In this document: positions 44,107 to 53,171 of the stretch, piece after piece
How the letters are laid out: each line of letters starts with the position of its first letter
Position numbering within the stretch: position 1 is the first letter of the stretch
Assembly: GCA_021851405.1 (NCBI GenBank)
Contig: JAJZDW010000010.1
Location: forward strand, 20,058 to 78,489
Source of the DNA: Pseudomonadota bacterium
GTDB lineage: Bacteria > Pseudomonadota > Gammaproteobacteria > Steroidobacterales > Steroidobacteraceae
DNA length: 58,432 nt
Reading direction: 5' to 3'
Notes under the pieces: model-generated
Databases searched by the model: none
Seen by the model: the letters and a program-made list of their open reading frames with translations, nothing else
Told to the model about the DNA's origin: nothing
Position numbers and translations under genes: made by a program

Positions 44107-45250
44107 AGGCGAAGGACGGCAGCAGGACCAGATCGTCGCGATGGATCAGCTCATCGCGCCCACGGAACCCGAGGATGGCCGGAATGTGCGCCGAATGCCG
44201 GCCAATGATCCTGAGCGCATCCGCATCCGAATACGCAATGATACCCCGGGCCACTTCCGTGCCCTCGGGAGTGAGCACGCTCACGGTGTCGCCGCGCTCG
44301 AAGCGGCCGCGCGCGGCCGTGACCCCGGCCGGCAACAGACTGCTGCCGGCGAGCAGTGCGCGCAGCGCCCCGTGATCGACGGTCACGGCACCCGTCGGAC
44401 GCAGCGTTCCGGCGATCCACTGCTTGCGGGCGGCTGCCGGGCTCGCCGCGGGCAGGAACCACGTACAGCGCTCGCCTTCTTCCAGGCGCCGCACCGGATG
44501 CAGCGGTCGGCCCGCCGCGATGCACATGTGACATCCGGCCGCGACCGCGATTCGCGCCGCCATCAGCTTCGTGGCCATGCCGCCGGTACCGAACTCCGAG
44601 GCCGATCCCCCGCCCATGGCCTCGATCTCAGGGGTCATGTGCGCCACCTCGTGGATGAAACGCGCCTCGGGATCCCGGTTCGGATCGGCACTGTAGAGCC
44701 CATCGACATCCGAGAGCAGCACCAGGCAGTCGGCCGCCGTCATCTGGGCCACGCGGGCGGCCAGACGATCGTTGTCGCCGTAGCGGATCTCCGCCGTGGC
44801 CACCGTGTCGTTCTCGTTGATGACCGGCAGGGCGCCGAGTGACAGCAGCGTCTCAAGCGTGGCACGAGCATTGAGATACCGACGGCGCCGCTCACTGTCC
44901 TCGAGCGTGAGCAGAACCTGGGCGACCGTCACCTGCCGGCGCTCGAGCATCTCCCGGTAGGCATGTGCGAGGCGGATCTGCCCGACCGCGGCGGCGGCCT
45001 GGCTTTCCTCCAGGCGCAGCGGCCCCTTGGCGAGCGACAATTCGCGGCGGCCGAGCGCCACGGCCCCGGAGGAGACCAGGATGACCTGCTGCCCGCGCTC
45101 GCGCAGACGCAGCAGGTCCTCGACCAGCGTCTCGAGCCAGGCCTGATTGATCCGCCCGGTTTGCGTCTCGACCAGCAACGCCGAACCGACCTTGACCACG
45201 ACGCGGCGCGCCGTCGCCAGAGGGGAGCGGGTTGCGGCTGTAACGGACAT
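44093..45250 (-). CDS. proB: Glutamate 5-kinase
   Basis: This is the first, feedback-inhibited enzyme of proline synthesis. The 385-residue protein has the amino-acid-kinase domain ([46 protein letters not shown] and [12 protein letters not shown]), then a C-terminal PUA domain ([17 protein letters not shown], then [10 protein letters not shown]). ATG at 45250 follows a TATAGT box (45261-45256 on the minus strand) only 5 bp away, so the mRNA may be nearly leaderless. It overlaps proA by 14 bp. Confidence 0.95.
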   Translation of the reverse strand: MSVTAATRSPLATARRVVVKVGSALLVETQTGRINQAWLETLVEDLLRLRERGQQVILVSSGAVALGRRELSLAKGPLRLEESQAAAAVGQIRLAHAYREMLERRQVTVAQVLLTLEDSERRRRYLNARATLETLLSLGALPVINENDTVATAEIRYGDNDRLAARVAQMTAADCLVLLSDVDGLYSADPNRDPEARFIHEVAHMTPEIEAMGGGSASEFGTGGMATKLMAARIAVAAGCHMCIAAGRPLHPVRRLEEGERCTWFLPAASPAAARKQWIAGTLRPTGAVTVDHGALRALLAGSSLLPAGVTAARGRFERGDTVSVLTPEGTEVARGIIAYSDADALRIIGRHSAHIPAILGFRGRDELIHRDDLVLLPSFAYEPA

Positions 45251-45364
45251 GAGAAAACTATACGTGGCGCGAACGATCCGCGCGAGTGCAAACCGAGCTG
45301 TGCGTTGCCCCCGGCCAGCGCAACCCCTAAACTTGCGCGGCCGCCAAGTCAGAGGATTCCATCG

Positions 45365-45703
45365 GTGAGCAGAGATAACGAGCCGGTTCCCGGCAAATGG
45401 TACGAGGACCTCGAAGAAGAGGAATCATTCCGCGTGCTCAAAGTGGACGAGGACGCCGAGCTGATCGAGATCGAGCATCTCGACGGCGAGATTGAGGAGG
45501 TCGATTTGGAGACCTGGCACGAGATGGATCTCGAGCCGACCCAGGAGCCCGAGGGCTGGGCCGAGTCGGACGAGGAAGAAGAGGAAGAAGAAGAGGAAGA
45601 GGACGAAGACGAGGACGACGAAGATTGGGACGAGGACGACGACGACGAGGATGACGAGGACGATTGGGACGAAGACGAAAAAGACGAGCGCGCCGAATAT
45701 TGA
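45365..45703 (+). CDS. Small acidic-tailed protein (DUF6763-like)
   Basis: The protein has 112 residues from GTG at 45365, with AGAGGA upstream. Residues 1-65 form a conserved-looking domain (PVPGKWYEDLEEEESFRVL, then IEIEHLDGEIEEVDLETWHEMDL) similar to a small gammaproteobacterial family of unknown function. Residues 70-112 are almost wholly D/E/W. The tail is encoded by near-repeats of GAGGAAGAG and GACGAGGAC. Polyacidic tails often bind basic proteins, metal ions or nucleic-acid-binding partners. The tail is probably disordered and its length may vary between strains. It appears to be a single-gene unit, divergent from proB. Confidence 0.7.
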   Translation: MSRDNEPVPGKWYEDLEEEESFRVLKVDEDAELIEIEHLDGEIEEVDLETWHEMDLEPTQEPEGWAESDEEEEEEEEEEDEDEDDEDWDEDDDDEDDEDDWDEDEKDERAEY

Positions 45704-45812
45704 GTCGGCCCTTCGTACCGTCCAGGGGTTCTCGTGCCCCTTGCATCGGCGCCCCGGCGATCGGCACCCCTGAGCGGGCCGCCCGGGCCTGCGCTGCGGG
45801 AGGGCTGAGCGC

Positions 45813-46853
45813 GTGAGCCACGATGCCGCCACGAGTTGGCGCCACGAGAAGGAGTCGGCCTGGCTGTACCGGCGAGTCGCGGCGGCGGAGCCCGATGCCC
45901 GCCACCGTCAGCTGTTTGAACAGCTGGCCGGTGCCGCCGAGGAACAGGCGGGACATTGGGAAGCGGCGCTGCGGCGCGAGGGCGCCGCAGCGCCCACCTT
46001 CCGAATCTCGACCCGCGCCCGGATCGTGGCGGCCCTGGTCGATGCACTCGGGCCGCGCGCGCTGCGCTCGGTTCTGGCGGCGATGAAATTGCGAGGACTG
46101 TCGGTCTACAGCGGGCCGGCCGTCACCGGCCACGACATGCCCACCACGCTCTCGGACGTCGGCGCCCGTCATCGCGGCGGTCTCGGCGGCAACTTGCGGG
46201 CGACCGTGTTCGGCATCAATGACGGACTGCTCGCCAACGCCAGCCTGGTCATGGGGATCGCCGGCGCCGGCAGCACGCCGCGCCTGGTGTTGATCACCGG
46301 ACTGGCCGGATTGCTCTCCGGCGCACTGTCCATGGCGGCCGGGGAGTACGTTTCGGTGCGTTCGCAGCGCGAGATGTACGAATACCAGATCGCCCTCGAG
46401 CGCGCCGAAATCGCCGAATACCCCGACGAAGAGGCCGAGGAGCTGGCCCTGATCTACGCGGCGCGGGGCATGCCGCTCGCGCAGGCCCGAGACGTCAGCC
46501 AGACTCTGCTGGCGCGCCCGGAGCACGCGCTCGATGTTCTGGCGCGCGAAGAGCTGGGCCTCACCCCGGAGCTGCTCGGCTCGCCCTGGGCGGCCGCCGC
46601 CGCGTCATTTCTCGCCTTCGCCATCGGCGCCACGGTGCCGCTGCTGCCCTTCCTCACCGGCAGCGCCGGAGTGCGCGCGATCGCGATCACCGCCGCGCTG
46701 ACCGGCACCACGCTGTTCGCCGTCGGTCTGGCGATCAGCCTGTTTACGGGCCGCCACGCGCTGCGCGGCGCGCTGCGCATGGTGCTCATCGGCGGTGCGG
46801 CCGGGATCACGACCTACCTGCTCGGCCGCGCCCTCGGCGCCGCACTGCACTGA
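45813..46853 (+). CDS. VIT1/CCC1-family metal transporter with N-terminal ferritin-like segment
   Basis: The protein has 346 residues from GTG at 45813. The N-terminal ~60 residues (HEKESAWLYRRVAAAEP, then QLAGAAEEQAGHWEAAL) look like a shortened ferritin/rubrerythrin-like helical pair with possible metal ligands (E, E, H). The C-terminal region is VIT/CCC1: RATVFGINDGLLANASLVMG, LLSGALSMAAGEYVSVRSQRE (shown here in part), a cytoplasmic acidic helical loop, then three hydrophobic helices. This is the layout of membrane-bound ferritin MbfA, an iron/manganese exporter, but the ferritin part here is shorter. Substrate is inferred as Fe(II) or Mn(II). No regulator binding site was identified. Confidence 0.85.
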   Translation: MSHDAATSWRHEKESAWLYRRVAAAEPDARHRQLFEQLAGAAEEQAGHWEAALRREGAAAPTFRISTRARIVAALVDALGPRALRSVLAAMKLRGLSVYSGPAVTGHDMPTTLSDVGARHRGGLGGNLRATVFGINDGLLANASLVMGIAGAGSTPRLVLITGLAGLLSGALSMAAGEYVSVRSQREMYEYQIALERAEIAEYPDEEAEELALIYAARGMPLAQARDVSQTLLARPEHALDVLAREELGLTPELLGSPWAAAAASFLAFAIGATVPLLPFLTGSAGVRAIAITAALTGTTLFAVGLAISLFTGRHALRGALRMVLIGGAAGITTYLLGRALGAALH

Positions 46854-46934
46854 GCAGACGCATGGTCGCGAACCCGCACCGGGTCGGTGAGAGTGACGGG
46901 GCATGACCGGACGGCTCCCACCGGGATCGCGGCA

Positions 46935-48356
46935 ATGAACGCACCGGCGCCGGAGACGCTCGAGCGGCTCGCGGGCATCCTCGGGCCCCACCGCCTGCTC
47001 ACGGCGACGAATGACCTCGAGCCGTTTCTCACCGACCACCGCGCGCTCTACCGCGGCCGTGCCTGCGCCGTAGCGCAGCCCGAGACCGCCACCGAAGTCG
47101 CGCAACTGCTCGCCGTGTGCCACCAGGCGCGCATCGGGGTCGTCCCACAGGGCGGCAATACCGGATACTGCGGCGGCGCGACACCCGATGAGAGCGGCAC
47201 GCAACTGGTGGTGAGTCTGGCGCGGATGAAGCGCATCCGCGCAGTCGATGCGCTCAACTACTCGCTGATCGTGGAGGCCGGCTGCGTGCTCGCCGACGTG
47301 CAGCGTGCCGCCGAGGAGGCCGACCGCTACTTTCCGCTCAGTCTCGGCTCCGAGGGCAGCTGTCAGATCGGCGGCAACCTCTCGACCAACGCCGGCGGCG
47401 TGCACGTCCTGCGCTACGGCATGATGCGCGAGTTGGTCCTGGGGCTGGAAGTCGCCCTGCCCGACGGCCGGCTACTGTCCTCGCTCACCGGTCTGCGCAA
47501 GGACAACACCGGTTATGACATCAAATCGCTGTTCCTCGGCGCCGAGGGTACGCTCGGCATCATCACCGCCGCGAGCCTGAAGCTCTTCCCGCGCATCCGC
47601 GCGACGGCGACGACGTTCGCTGCCGTGCGCGATCCGCGCGCCGCCATCGAACTGCTCGCCCGACTGCGCGCCGCGAGCGGCGATCGGGTGAGCTCCTTCG
47701 AGTTGATCCCACGTCTGGCCGTCGACCTTACCGTCCGCCACATTCACGGCGTACGCGATCCGCTTGATGCGGTGCATCCGTGGTACGTCTTGTGCGAGCT
47801 CAGTTCGGCGCGCGAGCACGACACACTCGAGACCATGTTGAGTGAATGTCTGGAACAAGCGCTCAGCGACGGCCTGCTCGAGGATGCCGTGCTGGCGCGC
47901 AACGAGCGCGAGCGCGCCGCGCTGTGGACGCTGCGCGAATCGATCCCGGAGGCGCAACGCCGCGACGGCGCGAGTCTCAAACACGACATCTCGGTCCCGG
48001 TGGCCGCGATCGCCGAATTCATCGCGCGCGCCGGCGATTGGGTGCGCCACCACGTGCCCGACGGACGGCTGATTGCCTACGGCCACGCCGGCGATGGCAA
48101 CCTGCACTTTAATATCAACCAGGCCCCCGATGCCGACCGCGACGCGTTTCTCGCCCGCGGCGATGCCGTCAAGCGCGCCATTCACGATCTGGTACGCGAC
48201 TTCGACGGCAGCATCAGCGCCGAGCACGGCATCGGACGGCTGAAAGTCGCAGAGCTGGAGCGTTATGCCCCGGCGGTGGAGTTGGATCTGATGCGCGCCG
48301 TGAAACACGCTTTCGATCCTAACGGAATCATGAACCCCGGCAAGGTGCTGCGATGA
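46935..48356 (+). CDS. FAD-binding oxidoreductase, D-2-hydroxy-acid (GlcD/D2HGDH) type
   Basis: The protein has 473 residues from ATG at 46935. The FAD-binding type-4 domain has VVPQGGNTGYCGGATP and LGSEGSCQIGGNLSTNAGG, followed by GLRKDNTGYDIKSLFLGAEG (20 residues, the isoalloxazine-contact region). The C-terminal domain has the substrate and metal motif YGHAGDGNLHFNI, then EHGIGRLK and NPGKVL at the end. The family oxidises D-2-hydroxyglutarate, D-lactate or glycolate and passes electrons to a flavoprotein or quinone. Substrate cannot be set from sequence. An upstream start at 46887 is less likely. It overlaps the next membrane-protein gene (ATGA). Confidence 0.9.
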   Translation: MNAPAPETLERLAGILGPHRLLTATNDLEPFLTDHRALYRGRACAVAQPETATEVAQLLAVCHQARIGVVPQGGNTGYCGGATPDESGTQLVVSLARMKRIRAVDALNYSLIVEAGCVLADVQRAAEEADRYFPLSLGSEGSCQIGGNLSTNAGGVHVLRYGMMRELVLGLEVALPDGRLLSSLTGLRKDNTGYDIKSLFLGAEGTLGIITAASLKLFPRIRATATTFAAVRDPRAAIELLARLRAASGDRVSSFELIPRLAVDLTVRHIHGVRDPLDAVHPWYVLCELSSAREHDTLETMLSECLEQALSDGLLEDAVLARNERERAALWTLRESIPEAQRRDGASLKHDISVPVAAIAEFIARAGDWVRHHVPDGRLIAYGHAGDGNLHFNINQAPDADRDAFLARGDAVKRAIHDLVRDFDGSISAEHGIGRLKVAELERYAPAVELDLMRAVKHAFDPNGIMNPGKVLR

Positions 48357-48793
48357 GCACCGCACGCGGTTTCGCGCCCCGCCACGAGCTCACCGCGCAA
48401 CTGCTCGCCACGGCCGCCCTGGCCAGCTGGACAGTGCCGTTGGGGTGCTTCCGGTTGCGCTACGGCGGTGCGGCCCTCGCCCATCTCGTGCTGCCCGTGC
48501 TATTGGGCCTCGGCGTACTGAGCGCGCTTCTGCATTTGCTGCTGCACCGGCACGCCGAGAACTTCGGCATCTTCTTTCCGGCCGCAAATGAGCAACGCGG
48601 CAGTGTGCACTCGCTCCGACTGATCGCAGTGCTGCTGCTCGTGTTCAATCTCGGCGCCGCCGGTTTCGTGCTGCACGAGGCGCTCTCACACACCACGCTC
48701 GTGATGGTCATCCTGCTCTCGACGGTCTCGACCATGAACCTCGCCGATGAGTGCTGGATCGCGCGCCGCCGCCGGCGCGACTCGCTCCCGTAA
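48353..48793 (+). CDS. Small membrane protein, unknown
   Basis: This is a 146-residue protein with about four hydrophobic helices (roughly residues 12-30, 38-64, 81-104 and 110-128) and a basic C-terminus (ARRRRRDSLP), so the end is probably cytoplasmic. I recognise no family. Its ATG overlaps the stop of the FAD oxidoreductase gene, which suggests a functional link, perhaps as a membrane partner, but that is only positional. The 285 bp after it hold no gene; GGTACAATGAC near 49051 is a possible -10 region for the next gene. Confidence 0.65.
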   Translation: MSTARGFAPRHELTAQLLATAALASWTVPLGCFRLRYGGAALAHLVLPVLLGLGVLSALLHLLLHRHAENFGIFFPAANEQRGSVHSLRLIAVLLLVFNLGAAGFVLHEALSHTTLVMVILLSTVSTMNLADECWIARRRRRDSLP

Positions 48794-49078
48794 CGCAGCG
48801 GCGCACCGGATCCCCGGCCTCAGCACACGCGGCAGGAAAGTGAACCTGCAGGGCGGCCGCTGGGCTCTGCGGCTGCCAACACCGCGCGCCGCGGCCACCG
48901 GCGGCCCCGCACCTCCGCGAGCGCCACCCCAAACGCCTGCAGGGCCTCCATTCGCAGCCGTTCGGCCTCGGCGCGGGACTCCCCGGGTGGCCGTTCGGGG
49001 GAATGAGTGCTCGGCGCGAGCATCCGGCGGGCTGCGGGTGCGCGAGCGACACGGTACAATGACTGCAAGAGGTACCTT

Positions 49079-49636
49079 ATGATTGACCACCATCGCTCAT
49101 CCGCATCCTGGGGCGTGCGCGCCGCATGGCTCGCGGCATTTTTGCTCACCACGCTGCTGTTCAGCGTGGGACTGACCTGCGCCGTGCCGCTGGTCGCCTT
49201 CGGCGCGATCTGTGCGCTGCGCCAGAGCCGCGGCCAGGCGCTGGCGTTCACCGCCGCGCTGTGGCTCGCTACGGAAGTCATCGGCTTCACGCTGCTGCGC
49301 TTCCCGGTCAGCCTTGCGGCCTTCGGCTGGGGTGCGCTGGTCGGCGCGGCGCTGCTGGTGGCGACGGCGGCTGCGAGTGCCGCAGCCCGGCGCGTGCCAG
49401 GTGCAGCAGGCATCCTCGCGACCTATCTCAGCGCGTTCGGCCTCTATGAGGGCCTGCTGTGGGCCGTCAGCCGCGTGGTCGGCGGCGCCAGCGGCGCCTT
49501 CACCCCCGGCATCCTGACCCAGGTATTCGTGCTGAACGGCGCGACGTACTCGGCCCTGGTGCTGGTGGGCGCACTGACGTCGGGCCGTACCGCCGGCCGT
49601 TCGCTTGCCGCTCACGCGCAGCGTCGCGCGGTCTGA
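49079..49636 (+). CDS. Polytopic membrane protein, unknown
   Basis: This is a 185-residue inner-membrane protein with about six transmembrane helices: AWLAAFLLTTLLFSVG, VPLVAFGAICAL, ALAFTAALWLATEVIG, AAFGWGALVGAALLVA, ILATYLSAFGLYEGLLW and VLNGATYSALVLVGAL. Small, mostly alanine/leucine/glycine, with no charged pore motif recognised. The size and topology recall ECF S-components, but no binding motif is evident and no energising ATPase is beside it. ATG at 49079 has AAGAGG seven nt upstream. It is convergent with tesB. Confidence 0.65.
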   Translation: MIDHHRSSASWGVRAAWLAAFLLTTLLFSVGLTCAVPLVAFGAICALRQSRGQALAFTAALWLATEVIGFTLLRFPVSLAAFGWGALVGAALLVATAAASAAARRVPGAAGILATYLSAFGLYEGLLWAVSRVVGGASGAFTPGILTQVFVLNGATYSALVLVGALTSGRTAGRSLAAHAQRRAV

Positions 49637-49685
49637 GTTCCCTGCCATTGACCGACGTTGCGGCCGCCCGGGGCAGCCGCAACGG

Positions 49686-50555
49686 CTACGGCGGTGCCGT
49701 GCGGCGCAACCGCACCAGTCCTTCCTGCGCCGTGCTCGCGACCAGCCGGCCGTCGCGCGCATAGACACCGGCCCGCGCGAATCCGCGCGCACCGGAGGCA
49801 CTCGGGCTCTCCACCGCGTAGAGCAGCCAATCATCGACCCGCAGCGGCCGGTGAAACCACATGGCGTGATCGATGCTCGCCATCACCAGCGCGCCGCTGA
49901 ATGAGGACTTGCCGTGCGGCAGCGTCGCCGTATCGAGCAGGAAGTAATCCGACAGATAGGCCAGCAACCGCCGATGCAGGCCCTCGTCCGCGGGCAACGC
50001 ATCGACGGCACGGAACCAGACCTGACGCGCCGGCGTGCCCACCCCGGCGGCGAGCGACTCCATCGGCTGCACCAGCCGAAACTCGAACGGCCGCGGCCGC
50101 TCGAGGAAGCGGCGCACGGCCTGCGGCAGCCGCTCGAGCAGATCCGGCGGCGGGCGGCTCGCGTCCGGCAGCGATTCGGGCGGCGGCACGACGGGCATCG
50201 CGGTCTGATGCTCGAAGCCTTCCTCGGGGATCTGGAACGAGGCGGCCATGTTGAAGATCGGCGCGCCGTGCTGGATCGCGACCACGCGGCGGTTGCAGAA
50301 CGAGTGCCCGTCGAGACTGCGATCCACCTGATAGACGATCGGCGCGCTGAAATCCCCGCGGCGCAGGAAGTACGCGTGCAGCGAGTGCACGGTCCGTCCC
50401 TCGACCGTGGCGGTGGCGGCCGTGAGCGCCTGGCCGAGCACCTGGCCGCCGAACACCTGCGGGCTGCCAATGTCGCGGCTCTCGCCGCGGAACAGATCGA
50501 CCTCGAGCCGCTCCAGATCGAGCAGCGAGATCAAATCGGCCAGTCGCGGATCCAT
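49686..50555 (-). CDS. tesB: Acyl-CoA thioesterase II
   Basis: The protein has 289 residues from ATG at 50555, which has GGGGAG upstream; an in-frame start 11 codons earlier is less likely. Double hot-dog architecture: FRGESRDIGSPQVFGGQVLGQAL (shown here in part), SLHAYFLRRGD and RRVVAIQHG in the first half; GALVMASIDHAMWFHRPLR in the second; GARGFARAGVYARDGRLVAS near the end. TesB hydrolyses medium- and long-chain acyl-CoAs in the cytosol. It follows the flavoprotein gene by 29 bp on the same strand. Confidence 0.94.
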   Translation of the reverse strand: MDPRLADLISLLDLERLEVDLFRGESRDIGSPQVFGGQVLGQALTAATATVEGRTVHSLHAYFLRRGDFSAPIVYQVDRSLDGHSFCNRRVVAIQHGAPIFNMAASFQIPEEGFEHQTAMPVVPPPESLPDASRPPPDLLERLPQAVRRFLERPRPFEFRLVQPMESLAAGVGTPARQVWFRAVDALPADEGLHRRLLAYLSDYFLLDTATLPHGKSSFSGALVMASIDHAMWFHRPLRVDDWLLYAVESPSASGARGFARAGVYARDGRLVASTAQEGLVRLRRTAPP

Positions 50556-50584
50556 CGGGTCGCTCCCCTTGCCGGACGAGACGG

Positions 50585-51652
50585 TCAATCGGGCACGCCG
50601 AGCCGCTGATGCATGATCGGGCTCGTGGTCGTGTACTGGAGAAACTGCCGCTTCTGCGGATACAGGTGGTGCTGGATCGCGAAGGCCGCCAGTGCCGCCT
50701 CGTGGAAGCCCGAGAGAATCAGCTTCTTCTTGCCGGGGTAGGTGTTGATGTCGCCGACGGCGAACACCCCCGGCACGTTGGTCTGAAACTTCTCAGTGTC
50801 GACCTTCAGGGCGCGCTTCTCGAGTTCCAGGCCCCACTCGGCGATCGGCCCGAGCTTCGGATGCAGTCCGAAGAACACCAGCACCTGCTCGGCCGCGAGC
50901 GTCTCGAGCGCCCCATCGGGGCGCTTCACGGTGACCCCGCTCAGGCGCTGCGCTGAGCTGCTGAGCGCGTGCGGCACGGCCTCGTAACAGCGCATGCGCC
51001 CGGCCGCCACCGCCTCGCGCATCTTGGCCACCGACGCCGGAGCGGCACGGAACTCCGCCCGGCGATGCACCAGGGTGAGGCTCTTGGCCCGCTCGAGAAG
51101 CTCGAGCGTCCAGTCGAGCGCGGAGTCGCCGCCGCCGAAAACCACGATGTCCTTGCCGGCGAACGCCGCGGCCTCACGGACCCGGTAGTGAATGGCGTCG
51201 CCCTCGAAGGCCTCGGCACCCTCGAGGCCGATGCGCCGCGGCTGGAACGAACCGACGCCGGCGGCGAGCACCACCGTGCCGGCGTTGAAGTGCGTACCGG
51301 CGGCCGTGCGCAGATCGAAGCGCCCATCCGCTCGGCGCGAGAGCTCGGTGACTTCCTGGCCGAGGTGAAACTGAGGATGGAACGGCTTGATCTGCTCGAG
51401 CAGCCGGTCGATCAGCTCCTGCGCACCGCACACCGGCAGCGCCGGAATGTCGTAGATGGGCTTCTGCGGATACAGCTCGGTGCATTGACCGCCCGGATGC
51501 GCCAGGGAATCGACGAGGTGGGCGCCGATGCCGAGCAGACCCAGCTCGAATACCTGGAACAGTCCACAGGGCCCGGCGCCGATGATCACGACCTCGGCAT
51601 CGATCGGCGCGCCGGCCTGCGGCGCTGCGCTTTGCGTGCTCACTTGGCTCAC
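50585..51652 (-). CDS. Ferredoxin-NADP reductase, thioredoxin-reductase-like type
   Basis: This 355-residue flavoprotein has two dinucleotide-binding motifs, IGAGPCG (FAD) at about residues 24-30 and VFGGGDSALDW (NADPH) near 171. It also has HPGGQCTELYP and the C-terminal VGDINTYPGKKKLI. The CxxC of thioredoxin reductase is absent, as in the TrxR-like ferredoxin-NADP reductases of Bacillus (YumC) and Chlorobium. It would move electrons between NADPH and a ferredoxin or flavodoxin; a [2Fe-2S] ferredoxin at 13 kb is one candidate. It is upstream of tesB on the same strand. Confidence 0.88.
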   Translation of the reverse strand: MSQVSTQSAAPQAGAPIDAEVVIIGAGPCGLFQVFELGLLGIGAHLVDSLAHPGGQCTELYPQKPIYDIPALPVCGAQELIDRLLEQIKPFHPQFHLGQEVTELSRRADGRFDLRTAAGTHFNAGTVVLAAGVGSFQPRRIGLEGAEAFEGDAIHYRVREAAAFAGKDIVVFGGGDSALDWTLELLERAKSLTLVHRRAEFRAAPASVAKMREAVAAGRMRCYEAVPHALSSSAQRLSGVTVKRPDGALETLAAEQVLVFFGLHPKLGPIAEWGLELEKRALKVDTEKFQTNVPGVFAVGDINTYPGKKKLILSGFHEAALAAFAIQHHLYPQKRQFLQYTTTSPIMHQRLGVPD

Positions 51653-51710
51653 TTCGTCCCCGCTGGGTGCAAAGCGGCCATTTTACCGAGCTTGGGTACG
51701 GGATGCGCCC

Positions 51711-52010
51711 CTACGCGCGGCCGGCGTTCGAATCCGTCGGGGTGTGAAAATATTCGCTCTCCGCCGCCAGCTGCTCGATCAGCCGCTTCAGCTCCGCCAT
51801 GCGGCCCTCGGCCGTGCTGATCGGCATGCAGTCCTGGCAGCGCGGATCGCCGCACGGCTGGCGCGAATAGAGCCAATACTGCAGCGCACCGGCGAGCAAT
51901 CCGTCGGCGATGTCCCACAGGTCGGCGTCCCGGTCTTTGTCCGCGATCTTGTTGCCCAGATCGACGGCTTTGGTGAAGGCAGAATCGAAGGTATCGGCGA
52001 TTTCAGTCAT
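51711..52010 (-). CDS. Small cysteine-containing cytosolic protein, unknown
   Basis: The protein has 99 residues from ATG at 52010. N-terminal helix EIADTFDSAFTKAVDLGNKIADKDRDADLWDIADG (given in part) precedes LLAGALQYWLYSRQPCGDPRCQDC. The CxxxxCxxC cluster could bind zinc or an Fe-S centre. The C-terminal part is a helix (AELKRLIEQLAAESEYF). I do not recognise a named family. An in-frame upstream start (52130) lies inside sequence that overlaps the glycerophosphodiesterase gene and is not favoured. Confidence 0.65.
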   Translation of the reverse strand: MTEIADTFDSAFTKAVDLGNKIADKDRDADLWDIADGLLAGALQYWLYSRQPCGDPRCQDCMPISTAEGRMAELKRLIEQLAAESEYFHTPTDSNAGRA

Positions 52011-52089
52011 GGGCCATCTTCTCCCACAGGCCGCCAGTATACGGCAAAGGACCCGGAGGCATGGCCGCGACGCCGCGGTGCGCTTCAGG

Positions 52090-53142
52090 TCAAGCCTCTG
52101 GGTGCTCTGCCCGTTCGAGGAACGCCGCACGGGCGCGCACGCCGATGTCGGGTTGGTCGGTGAAGAATCCGTCGATGCCGATCGCCAGAAAACGGCTGAT
52201 TTCCCAGGCCAGATCGCCCCGCTCCCGATCCGCTCCGCCGCTGCGCGCCTCGGCCGGCAGGAAGGCGTTTTCGGCGCGGAACGTCCACGGGATCACCTTG
52301 AGGCCCTGCGCGTGACTGTCGGTGATGAGCCGCGTCGGGTGCGCCAGCCGCCCCGAGGCCGCACGCGGGATGAGAAGAGATTTTTCCGGACCGATGCCCG
52401 CGGCGTAGGTGGCGATGTCGGCCAGACCGGCCGGCTGGGCCATCTGCGCGAAGGTCTGCGACCCGCCCGCCCGGCGCACATCCTCCGGGGCGCCCACGGT
52501 CTCCAGCAGCTGCACCAACGGCAGGTTCGTCAGCCGCTTCAGGGCGCGCAGGATGCCGGTTTCGAACGACTCCAGGAGCACTCCGGACTCAGGCGCCGTG
52601 CCGCCGTGCGCCTCGAGAGCGCGCACCAGCGCACCGGTCATCTCCAGACCGCAGGCGGCAAAGTGGCTCGGATGCTTCAGCTCCGCAACCAGCACGATCG
52701 GCGGCGGCACCGGCCGGCCGCCGAGGGCGGCCGCGTACTCCCGCTCGCGCTGTACCGTGGCGCGCAGCCGCAAAATCTCCTCGAACGTGGCGATCTCGAA
52801 CTGTCCGTCGAAGCGGCGGTTCTCCGGGCGCAGCGCCCCGATGCGCTCACGCATGCGCAGGCTCTTCAGCTCCTCGAGGGTGAAATCCTCGCTGAACCAG
52901 CCCGTGACCGCCTCGCCGTCGATCTGCTTGGTGACCCGCCGGGAGGCGAACCGAGCATGCAGCGCCACATCCGTCGTACCACTGAGCTCGTTCTCGTGCC
53001 GCGCCACCAGCACTCCGTCGCGCGTCATGACCAGGTCCGGCTCAAATGCGTCCGCGCCCTGCTGCAGCGCCAGGTAGTACGCCGCCAGCGTGTGCTCCGG
53101 CAGGTAGCCGCTCGCGCCGCGATGTGCAATCACCAGAGGCAT
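52090..53142 (-). CDS. glpQ: Glycerophosphodiester phosphodiesterase
   Basis: This 350-residue protein of the GDPD TIM-barrel family hydrolyses deacylated phospholipids to glycerol 3-phosphate and an alcohol. Metal and catalytic motifs: IAHRGASGYLPEHTLAAY at the N-terminus, AFEPDLVMTRDGVLVARHE (E and D metal ligands, H general acid) and, later, VAELKHPSHF. The C-terminus has GIDGFFTDQPD. The size fits periplasmic GlpQ, but no signal peptide is seen, so a cytosolic UgpQ-like role is possible. It is divergent from glgB with only 29 bp between the starts. Confidence 0.92.
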   Translation of the reverse strand: MPLVIAHRGASGYLPEHTLAAYYLALQQGADAFEPDLVMTRDGVLVARHENELSGTTDVALHARFASRRVTKQIDGEAVTGWFSEDFTLEELKSLRMRERIGALRPENRRFDGQFEIATFEEILRLRATVQREREYAAALGGRPVPPPIVLVAELKHPSHFAACGLEMTGALVRALEAHGGTAPESGVLLESFETGILRALKRLTNLPLVQLLETVGAPEDVRRAGGSQTFAQMAQPAGLADIATYAAGIGPEKSLLIPRAASGRLAHPTRLITDSHAQGLKVIPWTFRAENAFLPAEARSGGADRERGDLAWEISRFLAIGIDGFFTDQPDIGVRARAAFLERAEHPEA

Positions 53143-53171
53143 GACGGCAGCCCAGTTGCTACACTCGGGCC

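Noticed and set aside
45575-45690. Tandem-repeat array or CRISPR-like repeats
   Set aside because: The near-repeats are short purine codons inside a coding acidic tail, with no spacer structure. No CRISPR array was seen anywhere in the window.
45438-46526. Minus-strand frame with long serine runs opposite the acidic-tail gene
   Set aside because: The serine run is only the complement of GAG/GAC-type codons of the acidic protein; no gene signals.
48794-49078. A third cobalamin riboswitch before the unknown membrane-protein gene
   Set aside because: The B12 box and the GGGAA/CGGTG blocks are missing; only a GC-rich non-coding stretch is present.
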